Shown piece by piece: positions 7,768 to 18,132 of a stretch of 64,000 bases of DNA (its first letter is position 1; every line of letters starts with the position of its first letter). Source of the stretch: Ahrensia sp. (lineage in GTDB: Bacteria > Pseudomonadota > Alphaproteobacteria > Rhizobiales > Rhizobiaceae); contig NZXU01000027.1 of the NCBI GenBank assembly GCA_002698425.1, forward strand, positions 57,876-121,875, written 5' to 3'. The notes beneath the pieces are model-generated. The model made no database searches. It was not told the origin of the DNA and saw only the letters and a program-made list of their open reading frames with translations. Both the position numbers and the translations under genes were made by a program.

Positions 7768-8649
7768 TCACCCTGGCGTTTCCCTGATATCGAACAGAAC
7801 CGCCGTGGCGTCGTCGCTCGGCTTCATGCGCGGGTAGATCCGCCCGTCTGGATCCTCGCGCCGCTCGATATCGCGCAGCCGCGCGCCGAGCCGTTTGAGG
7901 CCGTCCCGCCGGGCGGCGGCGACCAGGTCCGGCGGCTCATAGACGCCGTAGGCCATCGCCAGCGCGGCGAAGCCGTCCGAACACAACAATCCTGTCAGCG
8001 GCGTGGCGCCGCCAAGACGCGCCGAAACGAGGTGATCCGCCGCCTCTGGCGTGGAGCCGAGGGTCCAGACGTTGCTGGCGGAACTGTTGAACTGGCCGCG
8101 AAGCGCCCGTTCGCGGGCGAGCAGGGCAGGGTCGTCGATCAGCCGCGGCAACTTGTCGAGACCGCCCGCCTCCTCGATGACGCGCCGCGCCGCCTCGCGT
8201 TCATGGGCGGCATTGTCCGGCATGGCGGAATGGATAGCGGTTTCGCCGTCGCAATCGCAGACGAATAATGAGCAGTCGCCGAGCCCGTAGGTGACGATGG
8301 CGTCGTCCTCGATGCGGATCATCTGGAAACCTGCGATCGGCAGGTTCCAGGCCGGCATGTCGCGCTCCTGGGCGGCGAAGGCGACGATGCGGCGCGCCAG
8401 CGCATTGGTCGAGCGCACGACGTCGACCATGGAACGGCCCGGCGCGATCATCTCCTCGAAATGCACCTTGGCGAAGGTGGCGAGCCAGGCGGCGTCGCTG
8501 TCATGGCGGCCGACGACGAAATCCGGACCGAGGCCGGTCGCGCCGTCGATGACGAAGGCGCATTGCGCGGTCCAGCCCATCTGGTCCTCGTTGGGGCGGT
8601 TTTCCGAGCCGGGCAGGCTCAGCGAATCGATGATCGAAAGCGTCAGCAT
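7768..8649 (-). CDS. PP2C-family Ser/Thr protein phosphatase
   Basis: This 293-residue protein carries the acidic metal-binding motifs of PP2C enzymes in the right order: NEDQ at residues 20-23, FVIDGATG at 32-39, GLGDCSLFV in the middle, LCSDGFAAL at about 217 and KPSDDATAVLFD near the C-terminus. No kinase or sensor domain is attached and no partner kinase lies beside it. The role is probably reversal of Ser/Thr phosphorylation in the cytoplasm; the substrate is unknown. Confidence 0.85.
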   Translation of the reverse strand: MLTLSIIDSLSLPGSENRPNEDQMGWTAQCAFVIDGATGLGPDFVVGRHDSDAAWLATFAKVHFEEMIAPGRSMVDVVRSTNALARRIVAFAAQERDMPAWNLPIAGFQMIRIEDDAIVTYGLGDCSLFVCDCDGETAIHSAMPDNAAHEREAARRVIEEAGGLDKLPRLIDDPALLARERALRGQFNSSASNVWTLGSTPEAADHLVSARLGGATPLTGLLCSDGFAALAMAYGVYEPPDLVAAARRDGLKRLGARLRDIERREDPDGRIYPRMKPSDDATAVLFDIRETPG

Positions 8650-8799
8650 GGGATCGATTGAGCGCGGGATTGTTGCAGCGGTTTGACATCGGGCCGGGCA
8701 GCCGCCGGGTTTTCCTCCAAGACTTTATCCTGTCGCCGAAATGCAACGAAAAGCGGGCGCCGGCGTTTCATATCCCGACTGAAACGGGAGACGCCGATC

Positions 8800-8964
8800 A
8801 TGCTCAAATGGATTCTGATCCTTCTTATCGTCGCAGCCATCGCCAGCCTGTTGGGCTTCCATGGCGTTGCCGGCATTGCAGGCACCCTGGCGCGCGTCCT
8901 GATCTTCATCGTTCTGGCCGTCCTGGCCGTGATGCTGCTGCTCGGGATCATCGCGGTCGCGTAG
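8800..8964 (+). CDS. DUF1328-family small membrane protein (YtjA type)
   Basis: This 54-residue protein is hydrophobic throughout, with two helices (MLKWILILLIVAAIASLLGF and TLARVLIFIVLAVLAVMLLL). Length and pattern match the DUF1328/UPF0391 family, common in proteobacteria and of unknown function. The ATG at 8800 was chosen because the family begins with MLKW/MLYW; frame upstream of it is Arg-rich and not family-like. GAAACGGGAG precedes the start. Confidence 0.85.
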   Translation: MLKWILILLIVAAIASLLGFHGVAGIAGTLARVLIFIVLAVLAVMLLLGIIAVA

Positions 8965-9129
8965 CGCGGCTCTTTTTGGGACCGGTAACCTTTCCGATCA
9001 TGTTTCATCATGATCGGGGACCGGTCCATGCGCGATTGCCACCGGGACAATTTTCCGGCTGCATGCGGGTTTCAAAAGCGGGGCGGATGACATACGCCTC
9101 GCTTGTTGGACCCATTTGGTGAAATCGCC

Positions 9130-9876
9130 ATGCCTGCAAAATTGTCCGTCAATCTCAACGCCATCGCGCTTTTACGGAACCGACGCGACCTGCCATGGCC
9201 GAGCGTGACCGCGCTCGGCCGTATCGCGCTGGAAGCGGGCGCGCACGGGCTGACGGTGCATCCGCGCCCCGACCAGCGCCATGTGCGGTTCACCGACCTG
9301 CCGGAAATTCGCGCGCTGATCGACGACTCGTTCCCGCAAGCCGAATTCAACATCGAAGGCTATCCGACCGGTGATTTCCTCGCGCTGGTGGAGGCGACCG
9401 AGCCGGAACAGGTGACGCTGGTACCGGACGATCCGGAGCAGCCGACATCGGACCATGGCTGGGACTTCGTCGCCAATCGCGACATGCTGAAGGCGATCGT
9501 CGCGCGGCTGAAGAAGACCGGCGCGCGCATCTCGCTGTTCTGCGACCCGGACGCCGCGCCGGAGCAGATCGAGGCGGCGAAGGATACCGGGGCCGACCGT
9601 ATCGAACTTTATACCGGCCCTTATGGCGGCTGTTACGACAACCCGAAAAAGGCGGCGGAACAGGTGGACTTGCTGGGCCGGACCGCCGATGCGGCGCATG
9701 CGCTGGGTCTTGGCGTCAATGCCGGTCACGACCTGACGGTCGACAACCTCCCGGCCCTCGTGACGCGCATTCCCTTCCTCTCGGAGGTTTCCATTGGCCA
9801 CGGCCTGACGGCCGATGCGCTTGAACACGGCATGGGCGGCGCGGTGAAGCGGTTCCTGGGAGCGCTGGGGCGCTAG
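9130..9876 (+). CDS. pdxJ: Pyridoxine 5'-phosphate synthase
   Basis: This 248-residue protein catalyses ring closure between 3-amino-2-oxopropyl phosphate and 1-deoxyxylulose 5-phosphate in the DXP-dependent vitamin B6 pathway. PdxJ landmarks are [13 protein letters not shown] at the N-terminus, [44 protein letters not shown] and VSIGHGL near the C-terminus. The fold is a TIM barrel, and PdxJ works as an octamer in known species. ATG 9130 gives normal family length; frame upstream (to 9103) is not needed. The gene stands alone. Confidence 0.92.
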   Translation: MPAKLSVNLNAIALLRNRRDLPWPSVTALGRIALEAGAHGLTVHPRPDQRHVRFTDLPEIRALIDDSFPQAEFNIEGYPTGDFLALVEATEPEQVTLVPDDPEQPTSDHGWDFVANRDMLKAIVARLKKTGARISLFCDPDAAPEQIEAAKDTGADRIELYTGPYGGCYDNPKKAAEQVDLLGRTADAAHALGLGVNAGHDLTVDNLPALVTRIPFLSEVSIGHGLTADALEHGMGGAVKRFLGALGR

Positions 9877-9891
9877 GATCCTGCGCTGGTT

Positions 9892-10323
9892 TCAGAAATG
9901 CTCGCCGGCCTTGAACGGACCGACACGCATGCTGGCGGCGACCAGATAGGCGGTCGACCAGCCGATCAGCAGGAAGCCGTTGACGCTCTCCAGCGCCGCG
10001 AGGATGCGCCATTCGTGGCTGGTGATCACGTCGCCATAGCCGACAGTGGAGAAGGTGGCGGTCGAGAAATAGAGCGCGGTTTCGAAATCGCCGAAGACGT
10101 TCAGCCCGTAATAGAAGGCGGCCCATAGCCAGACCTCGACCGTCAGGATCGCGAAGATGCCGATGACGACCGTGTTCATCGCCAGCAAGCGGCTGCGATG
10201 GCCCTGCGGCCGCACCTTTCCGGTCAGCCAGTTCATCGTGCGCGTCACCCAGATCAGGCCAAATGTATGGATGACCACGGTGAGTGAAATGATCAGCGTG
10301 CCGAGGGCGAGATTGGCGAACAT
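9892..10323 (-). CDS. Two-TM potassium channel protein
   Basis: This 143-residue protein has an N-terminal helix, a second hydrophobic helix (LLAMNTVVIGIFAILTVEVW), the pore helix and selectivity filter TVGYGD at residues 93-98, and a last helix (VNGFLLIGWSTAYLVAAS). The ion-channel type 2 family is known for K+ selectivity with this filter. No RCK/TrkA regulatory domain follows the pore. It is convergent with pdxJ. Confidence 0.85.
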   Translation of the reverse strand: MFANLALGTLIISLTVVIHTFGLIWVTRTMNWLTGKVRPQGHRSRLLAMNTVVIGIFAILTVEVWLWAAFYYGLNVFGDFETALYFSTATFSTVGYGDVITSHEWRILAALESVNGFLLIGWSTAYLVAASMRVGPFKAGEHF

Positions 10324-10454
10324 GATGGGTTCTTAGCCCAGCGCATGGGCGTGTCAATCGCCTTGAATTGACCTTTTCTCAGGCCGTTCCGGCACGGAAA
10401 GAACCCGTTCACCATTTGCAGCTACCATTTCGCCGCAAAACCAGGGAGACGGCC

Positions 10455-11456
10455 ATGCTTCAGCGGCTATTCTCACGCGGCGTGACGCGAGACCGCATCG
10501 AGGACGCGATCGAACACAGTCCGGAAGCCGAGCAGCGCGATGCGTTGCGCGAGCGCAGCGCCGTGATCCTGCAAAGGCTGGAAAACAAGCGGCTGGAAGC
10601 CCGGCGGGCGGAGTTGGCGGATAAGCGCGCCGAACACAAGGCGGCCGAACAGGCGGAGCGCGAGGCGTTGGACTACGCTGCGGCCGACGAGACAACCGAT
10701 ATGGAGCCCGAGGCCGAGGAAACCGAAACCGAGATTGCGGAGACCGCAGCGCCGGCGGAGTTCGCGGACGAGCCGGTTGCCGCCGCGATGGATTTCGATG
10801 AGCCGCGGGCGCATGACTACGATGATGACGACACTCTGGAACTGGCCGAAGCGCCGTTCCGCGAGACGCATCCCGAGATGGACCGCGCCGTCCTGGAGGA
10901 CGACGTCAATTTCGAGGATGAGGCGGAAGAGGATGTCTCGGCTGAAGCGGATACCGGAACCGTCGAGTTTAGGCCACTGGAAGAGCCCGAGGAAGTTGCC
11001 GAGGTGATGGTAGAAGCCGGGCCGGCGCCATTCGCCGAAACGGATGCCGAAGATGACGTGGCCGCTTTCGAGGAAGCCGAAGTCCCGGATTTTCCCGATG
11101 CGCCCGCAGATGCGGCCTTCGAGGCCGACGAACCGGTGACGCGGCCGGGACCGGGCGAAGAGCTTTTTGCCGAGAGCGAGCCGCTCCGGCCAGCTGCGGA
11201 TGTCAATCTGCCCTTCTCCATGTCCCGTGACGATGGTGATGCCGCGGCCGGCGAGACGCATCACAGCACGCTCGCCGACCAGGATCCGGAAGCCTATGAG
11301 CAATTGCTGCGCAAGGCCGAGGAAGCCAGGGCCCGTATCGCGAAACGCCTCGAGACGCTGAAGGCCGAGGAACAGGCGAACGCCGCCGCGAGCCTGCTCG
11401 ATATCGGTGCGGCCGCACCGCCGCTGGCGCCCGATCACGGCGACGAAGACGACTGA
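10455..11456 (+). CDS. Very acidic, disordered-looking protein of unknown function
   Basis: This 333-residue protein starts with a basic, coiled-coil-like region (about residues 1-75, rich in Arg, Glu and Ala: RSAVILQRLENKRLEARRAE). A long stretch dominated by Glu, Asp, Ala and Pro follows (about 76-255), then a second coiled-coil-like segment (LLRKAEEARARIAKRLETLK) near the C-terminus. No signal peptide or membrane helix is seen. AGGGAGAC precedes ATG 10455. I recognise no family. The charge pattern suggests a scaffold or cell-envelope/division-associated protein, which is only a guess. Confidence 0.65.
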   Translation: MLQRLFSRGVTRDRIEDAIEHSPEAEQRDALRERSAVILQRLENKRLEARRAELADKRAEHKAAEQAEREALDYAAADETTDMEPEAEETETEIAETAAPAEFADEPVAAAMDFDEPRAHDYDDDDTLELAEAPFRETHPEMDRAVLEDDVNFEDEAEEDVSAEADTGTVEFRPLEEPEEVAEVMVEAGPAPFAETDAEDDVAAFEEAEVPDFPDAPADAAFEADEPVTRPGPGEELFAESEPLRPAADVNLPFSMSRDDGDAAAGETHHSTLADQDPEAYEQLLRKAEEARARIAKRLETLKAEEQANAAASLLDIGAAAPPLAPDHGDEDD

Positions 11457-11514
11457 CCGATCCCTCATTCGTGTGCTTGACGCAGGGGGCGTAGCTCTGT
11501 AAATGACCCGAACC

Positions 11515-11528
11515 GTACCGTACGGTAC
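11515..11528 (+). promoter_or_regulatory. 14-bp perfect palindrome, likely TetR operator
   Basis: GTACCGTACGGTAC is a perfect palindrome 15 bases before the TetR-family start (11544). It sits just downstream of a possible promoter (TTGACG 11477-11482; TGTAAA/GTAAAT at about 11498-11504). Palindromes of the CCGTACGG type are usual TetR sites, so autoregulation of this gene is likely. Control of ilvC downstream is possible by read-through. Confidence 0.6.
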
Positions 11529-11543
11529 TTATTAGGGTCGCAC

Positions 11544-13276
<1,733 letters not shown>

Positions 13277-13300
13277 GCCACTCCCTTAGAAAAATCTTCG

Positions 13301-13328
13301 AGGGCCGCGGGAAACCGCGGCCCTTTTT
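13301..13328 (+). terminator. Intrinsic terminator of ilvC
   Basis: AGGGCCGCGG (13301-13310), tetraloop GAAA, CCGCGGCCCT (13315-13324), then a run of T to 13328. A perfect 10-bp stem 24 bases after the ilvC stop. Confidence 0.9.
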
Positions 13329-13424
13329 CGTTGCGAAATATTCCAATCTATTTAGGTCAGTAATATTGACATAAATTGCGCCGAGGAGCATGGTCGCGTT
13401 CAAAAATTTCCCGAGGAAACACCC

Positions 13425-14636
13425 ATGGAACACGATCATCGTTTCGCCTCGCGCGAAGCCCGAATGAAGGCGTCGGAGATCCGCGAGCTTTTGAAGCTCC
13501 TGGACCAGCCGGACATCATCTCCTTTGCAGGCGGCATACCCGATCCGGCGCTGTTTCCGGCGGATGCATTCCGGCGGGCTTATGGCGAAGCGCTGACCGG
13601 CGCGGCGGCGGGCGCGGCGCTGCAATATTCGACCAGCGAGGGCCATGCGGGCCTGCGTGAGTGGATCGTCGGCCAGATGGCGAGCATCGGCATTGTCTGC
13701 ACGCCGGACAATATCGTCATCACGTCGGGTTCGCAGCAGGCGCTTGACTATCTCGGCAAGCTGTTCCTGTCGCCGGCCGACACGGCGCTGGTGACATGGC
13801 CGACCTATCTCGGCGCGCTGCAGGCCTTCAACGCCTATGAGCCGAATTACGACCGGCTGGAGCCGATGGGCAACCGCGAACCGGGCGATTTCGCGTGGCA
13901 GGCACGCGAGAAGGGCGGTGCGGTGAAATTCGCTTATGTGTCGCCGGACTTCGCCAATCCGACCGGGGAGACGATGACGCGGGCCGAACGCGAACGCGTG
14001 CTCGATCTGGCCGATACGCTCGACATCGCGGTGATCGAGGACGGGGCGTACCAGTCGCTGCGCTATGACGGCGCGGCGATCCCGCCGCTGCTGGCGTTGG
14101 AGATCGCGAAGAAGGGCGATATCGACCAGTGCCGGACAATCTATTGCGGCACGTTTTCGAAGACGCTGTCGCCGGGGCTGCGCGTCGGCTGGGTCTGTGC
14201 GGCAAAGGACATCGTGTCGCGGCTGGTGATCCTCAAACAGGCCGGCGATCTGCATTCGGCGACGATCAACCAAGCGGCGATGAACGCAGTGGCGCGCGAG
14301 ATGTTCGACGATCAGGTCGAGACCATCCGGAAGGTTTATGGCGGACGCCGCGACCACATGCTGGCGGCTCTGAAGCGTGAAATGCCGGAGGGCGTCAGCT
14401 GGAGCCGGCCCGAGGGCGGCATGTTCGTCTGGCTGACGCTGCCGGAAGGCATGGACGGGGCGGCGCTGCTGGCGCAGTCGCTGGAAAGCGCGCGCGTGGC
14501 CTTCGTGCCGGGCAGGGCATTCTTCGCCGACGGGACTGGCGCGAATACGATCCGCCTGTCGTTCTCATGCGCGTCAGAGGCGATGATCGACGAGGGCATC
14601 AAGCGGCTGGGCGAATTGATCCGCGGCGCAGCTTAA
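13425..14636 (+). CDS. PLP-dependent class I/II aminotransferase (2-aminoadipate transaminase type)
   Basis: This 403-residue fold-type I enzyme has the landmark segments DIISFAGGIPDPALFP, SGSQQALDYLGKLFL, YVSPDFANPTGETM, VIEDGAYQSLRYDG and the PLP lysine K246 in GTFSKTLSPGLRVGW. It resembles the LysN / broad-specificity 2-aminoadipate aminotransferases, without a GntR helix at the N-terminus. It lies right after ilvC but behind a strong terminator, so it is probably its own unit; TTGACA at 13366-13371 may belong to its promoter. Which amino acid it uses cannot be told. Confidence 0.85.
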   Translation: MEHDHRFASREARMKASEIRELLKLLDQPDIISFAGGIPDPALFPADAFRRAYGEALTGAAAGAALQYSTSEGHAGLREWIVGQMASIGIVCTPDNIVITSGSQQALDYLGKLFLSPADTALVTWPTYLGALQAFNAYEPNYDRLEPMGNREPGDFAWQAREKGGAVKFAYVSPDFANPTGETMTRAERERVLDLADTLDIAVIEDGAYQSLRYDGAAIPPLLALEIAKKGDIDQCRTIYCGTFSKTLSPGLRVGWVCAAKDIVSRLVILKQAGDLHSATINQAAMNAVAREMFDDQVETIRKVYGGRRDHMLAALKREMPEGVSWSRPEGGMFVWLTLPEGMDGAALLAQSLESARVAFVPGRAFFADGTGANTIRLSFSCASEAMIDEGIKRLGELIRGAA

Positions 14637-14688
14637 CGCTTCGCGGCCGCGCAATTCACGCTATAAGCGGCTTATACGGGAGGAGCGC

Positions 14689-15189
14689 ATGACGATTGCC
14701 GAGGATATCGAGACGCTTAAGCGCCAGGAAGAGGCTCTGCGGTTCGACCATATGAGCGACGAGGACGCCTGGGCGCTCGGCTCGCTCATGCGCTCGCGCG
14801 CCGCCGAGAAAGGGCTTCCGCTGGTGATCGACATACGCGTCGCCGGCCGACCTCTGTTCTACGCGGCGCTGCCCGGCACCACGCCGGACAATCCGGAATG
14901 GGTGCGGCGCAAGATCAATGTCGTGATGCGCTACCACAAATGCTCCTATCGGGCCGGACGCGAGATCGCGGCGGGGAGCATGCCGCTTGACGAGAGCCGC
15001 GGCGTCGAGCCGATCGAGATGGCGCCGCATGGCGGCTCGTTCCCGATCCACATCAGGGGGACCGGCATTGTCGGGACGGTCACCGTGTCGGGCATCCCGC
15101 AGCGCGAGGACCATCGCTTCGTTTTCGAATGCCTGTGCGCCCATCTCGGCGTCGATCCGGAACCGTTGGCTCTCGGTCCGGAAGACTGA
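14689..15189 (+). CDS. UPF0303 / heme-degrading-domain (HbpS-like) protein
   Basis: This 166-residue protein has the family sequence LPLVIDIRVAGRPLFYAALP, WVRRKINVVMRYHKCSY and GIVGTVTVSGIPQREDH. It belongs to the DUF336/UPF0303 group, whose distant relative HbpS binds haem; a haem role here is not shown. GGGAGGAGCGC precedes ATG 14689. It stands alone and converges on the DUF992 gene through a shared terminator. Confidence 0.82.
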   Translation: MTIAEDIETLKRQEEALRFDHMSDEDAWALGSLMRSRAAEKGLPLVIDIRVAGRPLFYAALPGTTPDNPEWVRRKINVVMRYHKCSYRAGREIAAGSMPLDESRGVEPIEMAPHGGSFPIHIRGTGIVGTVTVSGIPQREDHRFVFECLCAHLGVDPEPLALGPED

Positions 15190-15190
15190 G

Positions 15191-15222
15191 AAAGAAAAAG
15201 GCCGCGGGATTCCGCGGCCTCT
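15191..15222. terminator. Bidirectional terminator between UPF0303 and DUF992 genes
   Basis: AGGCCGCGG (15199-15207), loop GATT, CCGCGGCCT (15212-15220) is a perfect stem. On the minus strand it is followed by a T-rich tail (complement of AAAGAAAAA at 15191-15199). The plus-strand tail is weaker. It lies between two convergent genes. Confidence 0.75.
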
Positions 15223-15239
15223 TCATGCGTCTGTCAGGC

Positions 15240-15719
15240 TCAGTTGGCCGAGAGCTTCAATGAAGCGATACCGACGGCGACGTTGACGCCTTCCTGCGAC
15301 TGCAGGCTGACCGGCTGCAGCGCGATCGAATCTTCCCAGCCGCCGAGCAGCACATTCGCACCGAGGCCGACCACGAAGGAGGCCGACGCGGTGGCGCCGC
15401 CATAGTTGCCGGCGAGGGCGCCGTCGGAGATGCCGCGCGTGGTCGGCGCGATCACTGCCCAGCGCATCAGCGTGTTCTGGGTCTTACCGATATCGAGGCC
15501 GAATTTCTCGATCGAACCGGAGTAGTTTTCCTGGGCGAGGCCGGAGACAGCCGGGAAGAAGGTGCAATCGAGATTGCTTTTCGTGGCGATTGCGAAGTTG
15601 AAACCGTCTTCGACGGCGCAATCCAGCATGCCGAGCTTGACGCGCTCCTGCGCGGCCGCCGGAGCGGCGAGGCCGGCGATGAGCGCGCCCGCGAGCATGA
15701 TCGATCTGGTTATGGTCAT
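15240..15719 (-). CDS. DUF992-domain secreted protein
   Basis: This 159-residue protein begins with a signal peptide (about residues 1-23, cleavage after AAAQ or similar) and continues with the DUF992 pattern (VKLGMLDCAVEDGFNFAIAT; LDCTFFP; GLAQENYSGSIEKFGLDIG; GNYGGATASASFVVGLGANV). Two Cys may form a disulphide in the periplasm. The family is nearly confined to Hyphomicrobiales and its function is unknown. The gene is alone on the minus strand; the 200 bases upstream hold its promoter region. Confidence 0.88.
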   Translation of the reverse strand: MTITRSIMLAGALIAGLAAPAAAQERVKLGMLDCAVEDGFNFAIATKSNLDCTFFPAVSGLAQENYSGSIEKFGLDIGKTQNTLMRWAVIAPTTRGISDGALAGNYGGATASASFVVGLGANVLLGGWEDSIALQPVSLQSQEGVNVAVGIASLKLSAN

Positions 15720-15920
15720 TTGAATGTCTTTCCCTCAGGATTTGGTTTTGCCGCAAAGGCGGCGACGCCGCGCGGAATCGACCGCAAATGTGGCTTTGTC
15801 ATGCCGATGCATTGACAAAATCGCGGCATTTGTACCGCTTGGGCGAAAGATCTTCCGGGATGCGTCCGCCTTGCATCTGGATTAAGCACAAAACGGACAG
15901 GGAAGGGGCGTCGCGGGAAG

Positions 15921-16655
15921 TTGACGGAAAATCCGGCGCGGAAACCGACAGTGCTGCGGTTGGCCGAGGTGATGCTTCGCCTTGGCGACGGACCGCTTGC
16001 CTTCGAGCACGCCAACCGATCGGCTATCGACGCCTATTGGGAAAAGGTGACTGCCCAGATGCCGCGGCTGTGGAACGGCCCGGCCTTTCTGTTCGAGGAT
16101 GTCCGCCTTGAAGGCGGGCGCCTCATCGGTACCGCGAGGCGCACGGATTTCGCGACATTTCTCTACTGGCGCGACAATGGCCGCCCGCGCGACGTCATCC
16201 ATATTACCGGAACATCGCTGCCCGTGCTGGCCGACGGCTCGCTCTTCGGCGTGCGCATGGCGGCGCATACCGCCAATGGCGGCGAGGTCTATTTCCCGGC
16301 CGGCTCCCTGGAGGACGGCGATCTCGTGGGCGGCGCGTTCGATCTGACGGCAAGCATCGCGCGGGAACTGGCGGAAGAGACCGGGTTCGCCTTCGACGGG
16401 GCCGAAGGCGTGTTTACGGCGGCATTCGATCGCGGCGCCTACCACATCGCGCGGCGCAACCGGCTGGCAGGCGATTTCGACAGCTGCCGGGATCTGCTCG
16501 CCCGCCATCAGGCCGAAACCGGCGACGACGAGATCGAGGCGGCGGTCGCGATCCGCCCGGATGACGCCGGGCTCGCGGCGCTGAAGCCCTATGCGCGCGC
16601 ACTGGCCGATTGGCACTTCGAAAACGAGGCGTTTTCCTGTAGCGGAGAGAGCTGA
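15921..16655 (+). CDS. NUDIX-hydrolase-like protein
   Basis: The 244-residue protein carries a Nudix-like box at residues 128-156, with G128, E131, R148, E149, E152, E153 and G155 in the GX(n)REXXEEXG arrangement, although the spacing between the first Gly and the REUXEE part is longer than the canonical box. A TTG start at 15921 is used; no ATG occurs earlier in this frame. It is followed 16 bases later by the PhzF-like gene, probably the same operon. The substrate is unknown. Confidence 0.65.
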   Translation: MTENPARKPTVLRLAEVMLRLGDGPLAFEHANRSAIDAYWEKVTAQMPRLWNGPAFLFEDVRLEGGRLIGTARRTDFATFLYWRDNGRPRDVIHITGTSLPVLADGSLFGVRMAAHTANGGEVYFPAGSLEDGDLVGGAFDLTASIARELAEETGFAFDGAEGVFTAAFDRGAYHIARRNRLAGDFDSCRDLLARHQAETGDDEIEAAVAIRPDDAGLAALKPYARALADWHFENEAFSCSGES

Positions 16656-16671
16656 AAAGAAGGGGAATCGC

Positions 16672-17577
16672 ATGCCACGGCGCTACGCAATCTACGATGT
16701 GTTTACCGACAAGGCCCTGTCCGGCAACCAACTCGCCGTGGTCTTCGACAGCGACGGGCTGGACGATGCGGCTATGCAGGCGATCGCCCGCGAATTCAAC
16801 TTGTCGGAGACCGTGTTCATCGGCGCGGCCGACAATCCAGCGTATTCCGCGGCGCTGCGCATCTTCACGCCGGGCCGCGAACTTCCCTTTGCGGGCCACC
16901 CGACCGTCGGCGCGGCGATCGCGATCGGCGAGGACCGTCCGGCCGACGGCGCGGAAGACCGGCTGATGGTCCTTGGCGAAGAGATAGGGCCGGTGCGCTG
17001 CGCACTGCGGCTCGGCGAACCGTCCTACGCCGAATTCGACCTGCCGCGGCTGCCCGAAGAGATCGACCACGAGATCGAAAAGGCGGCCATCGCGGCGGCG
17101 ATCGGCGCGGCGCCCGAGGAGGTCGGTTTCGAGAATCACCAGGTCAGCGTGTGGTCGGCCGGCAACGCCTTCGTCTTCGTGCCGCTTGACGGTATCGGCC
17201 CGGTGCAGCGTCTGTCGCTCGACAAGTCGTTGTGGGACGAGATCGCCCCGGTGGTGGATGGCCACCAGGCGTCGCTCTACGCCTATACCCGGGACGTGAT
17301 CCACCATGATTGCGCGTTTCATGCGCGCATGTTCGCCCCGGAAATGGGGCTCGGCGAAGATCCCGCGACGGGTTCCGCCGTGGCCGGTTTCGCTGGCGCC
17401 ATCGCCTGGTTCGACGGGCTGGCGGAAGGGCCGACCGCCTATGTCATCGAGCAGGGCATCGAAATGGGCCGCCCGTCGAAAATCCGCCTCGAGATCGACG
17501 GAAAGGCGGGCGTCATTCACGCGGCGAGGATCGGCGGACACGCGGTCAAGGTCGCCGAAGGCACATTGCTTGCTTAA
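16672..17577 (+). CDS. PhzF-family isomerase/epimerase
   Basis: This 301-residue protein shows PhzF/DapF-like fold marks: the N-terminal YDVFTDKALSGNQLAVV, the catalytic Glu46 in FNLSETVFI, RELPFAGHPTVGAA, and the C-terminal GEDPATGSAVAGFAG. Family members isomerise aromatic or amino-acid-like substrates; most are of unknown role. ATG 16672 with AAGGGGAA before it was chosen over an upstream ATG inside the NUDIX gene. It is the last chromosomal gene before the tRNA-Lys island junction. Confidence 0.85.
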   Translation: MPRRYAIYDVFTDKALSGNQLAVVFDSDGLDDAAMQAIAREFNLSETVFIGAADNPAYSAALRIFTPGRELPFAGHPTVGAAIAIGEDRPADGAEDRLMVLGEEIGPVRCALRLGEPSYAEFDLPRLPEEIDHEIEKAAIAAAIGAAPEEVGFENHQVSVWSAGNAFVFVPLDGIGPVQRLSLDKSLWDEIAPVVDGHQASLYAYTRDVIHHDCAFHARMFAPEMGLGEDPATGSAVAGFAGAIAWFDGLAEGPTAYVIEQGIEMGRPSKIRLEIDGKAGVIHAARIGGHAVKVAEGTLLA

Positions 17578-17622
17578 GCCCTTTACAAACCGGGCCGGCG
17601 CGACTAGATGTCCGGCTCCGGC

Positions 17623-17698
<76 letters not shown>

Positions 17699-18132
17699 AA
17701 ATCCTCTCTAAATAACATGTGCCTAGGCCTTGAAGGCTGCCGGACGCCTTCCGAGTTTTCTCATTTCGGAAGGATATCGGAAGGTCCAATTTTTTTGTTG
17801 GAACCGGTCTGGTTGAATGTCCGAATTTGATTCCAAAACGGACTTCCGAAAAAAGTACGTAAATGACCTCTTCTGACCCGGAGCCGACATCAGCTAGCGA
17901 CAAAAGACGCTGGGGTGCTGGTTCGGGTGTCATGGCTTTCGAGCACGGTCGTTCAGAACGGTGGCGGGACCAGCGGGCCGGGCTTTTGAAACGCCGCGGG
18001 CACGTGCAAGACGCGACATGTCAAGCGGAAGCCATATTGATAAATGATTGCCTGCAACGCTAGCACGAGGCCGGCGCAGACACTAAACTGTTGGTGTTGG
18101 GATCTGGATTGGAGGAGCCGTCCCGGACGAAA
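17699..18132. other. Left island border, no recognisable gene
   Basis: These 434 bases between tRNA-Lys and coxC hold no convincing gene. They contain the 20-base element TTCGGAAGGATATCGGAAGG (17765-17784), an inverted CCTTCCGA (17747-17754), and a fragment CTTCTGACCC (17870-17879) that recurs in other gaps of the island. The stretch is richer in A and T than the genes around it. Confidence 0.7.
17747..17784 (+). repeat. Candidate integrase arm-type sites, left end
   Basis: TCGGAAGG occurs twice with an 11-base period within TTCGGAAGGATATCGGAAGG (17765-17784), and once inverted at 17747-17754. The identical 20-mer occurs at 48321-48340 inside the other end. Paired short repeats flanking the core on both arms are typical binding sites of the N-terminal domain of lambda-type integrases; the assignment is an inference. 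Confidence 0.5.

Noticed and set aside
13366..13395. Promoter for the aminotransferase gene (TTGACA at 13366)
   Set aside because: A good -35-like hexamer, but no convincing -10 at suitable spacing; mentioned only in the gene entry.
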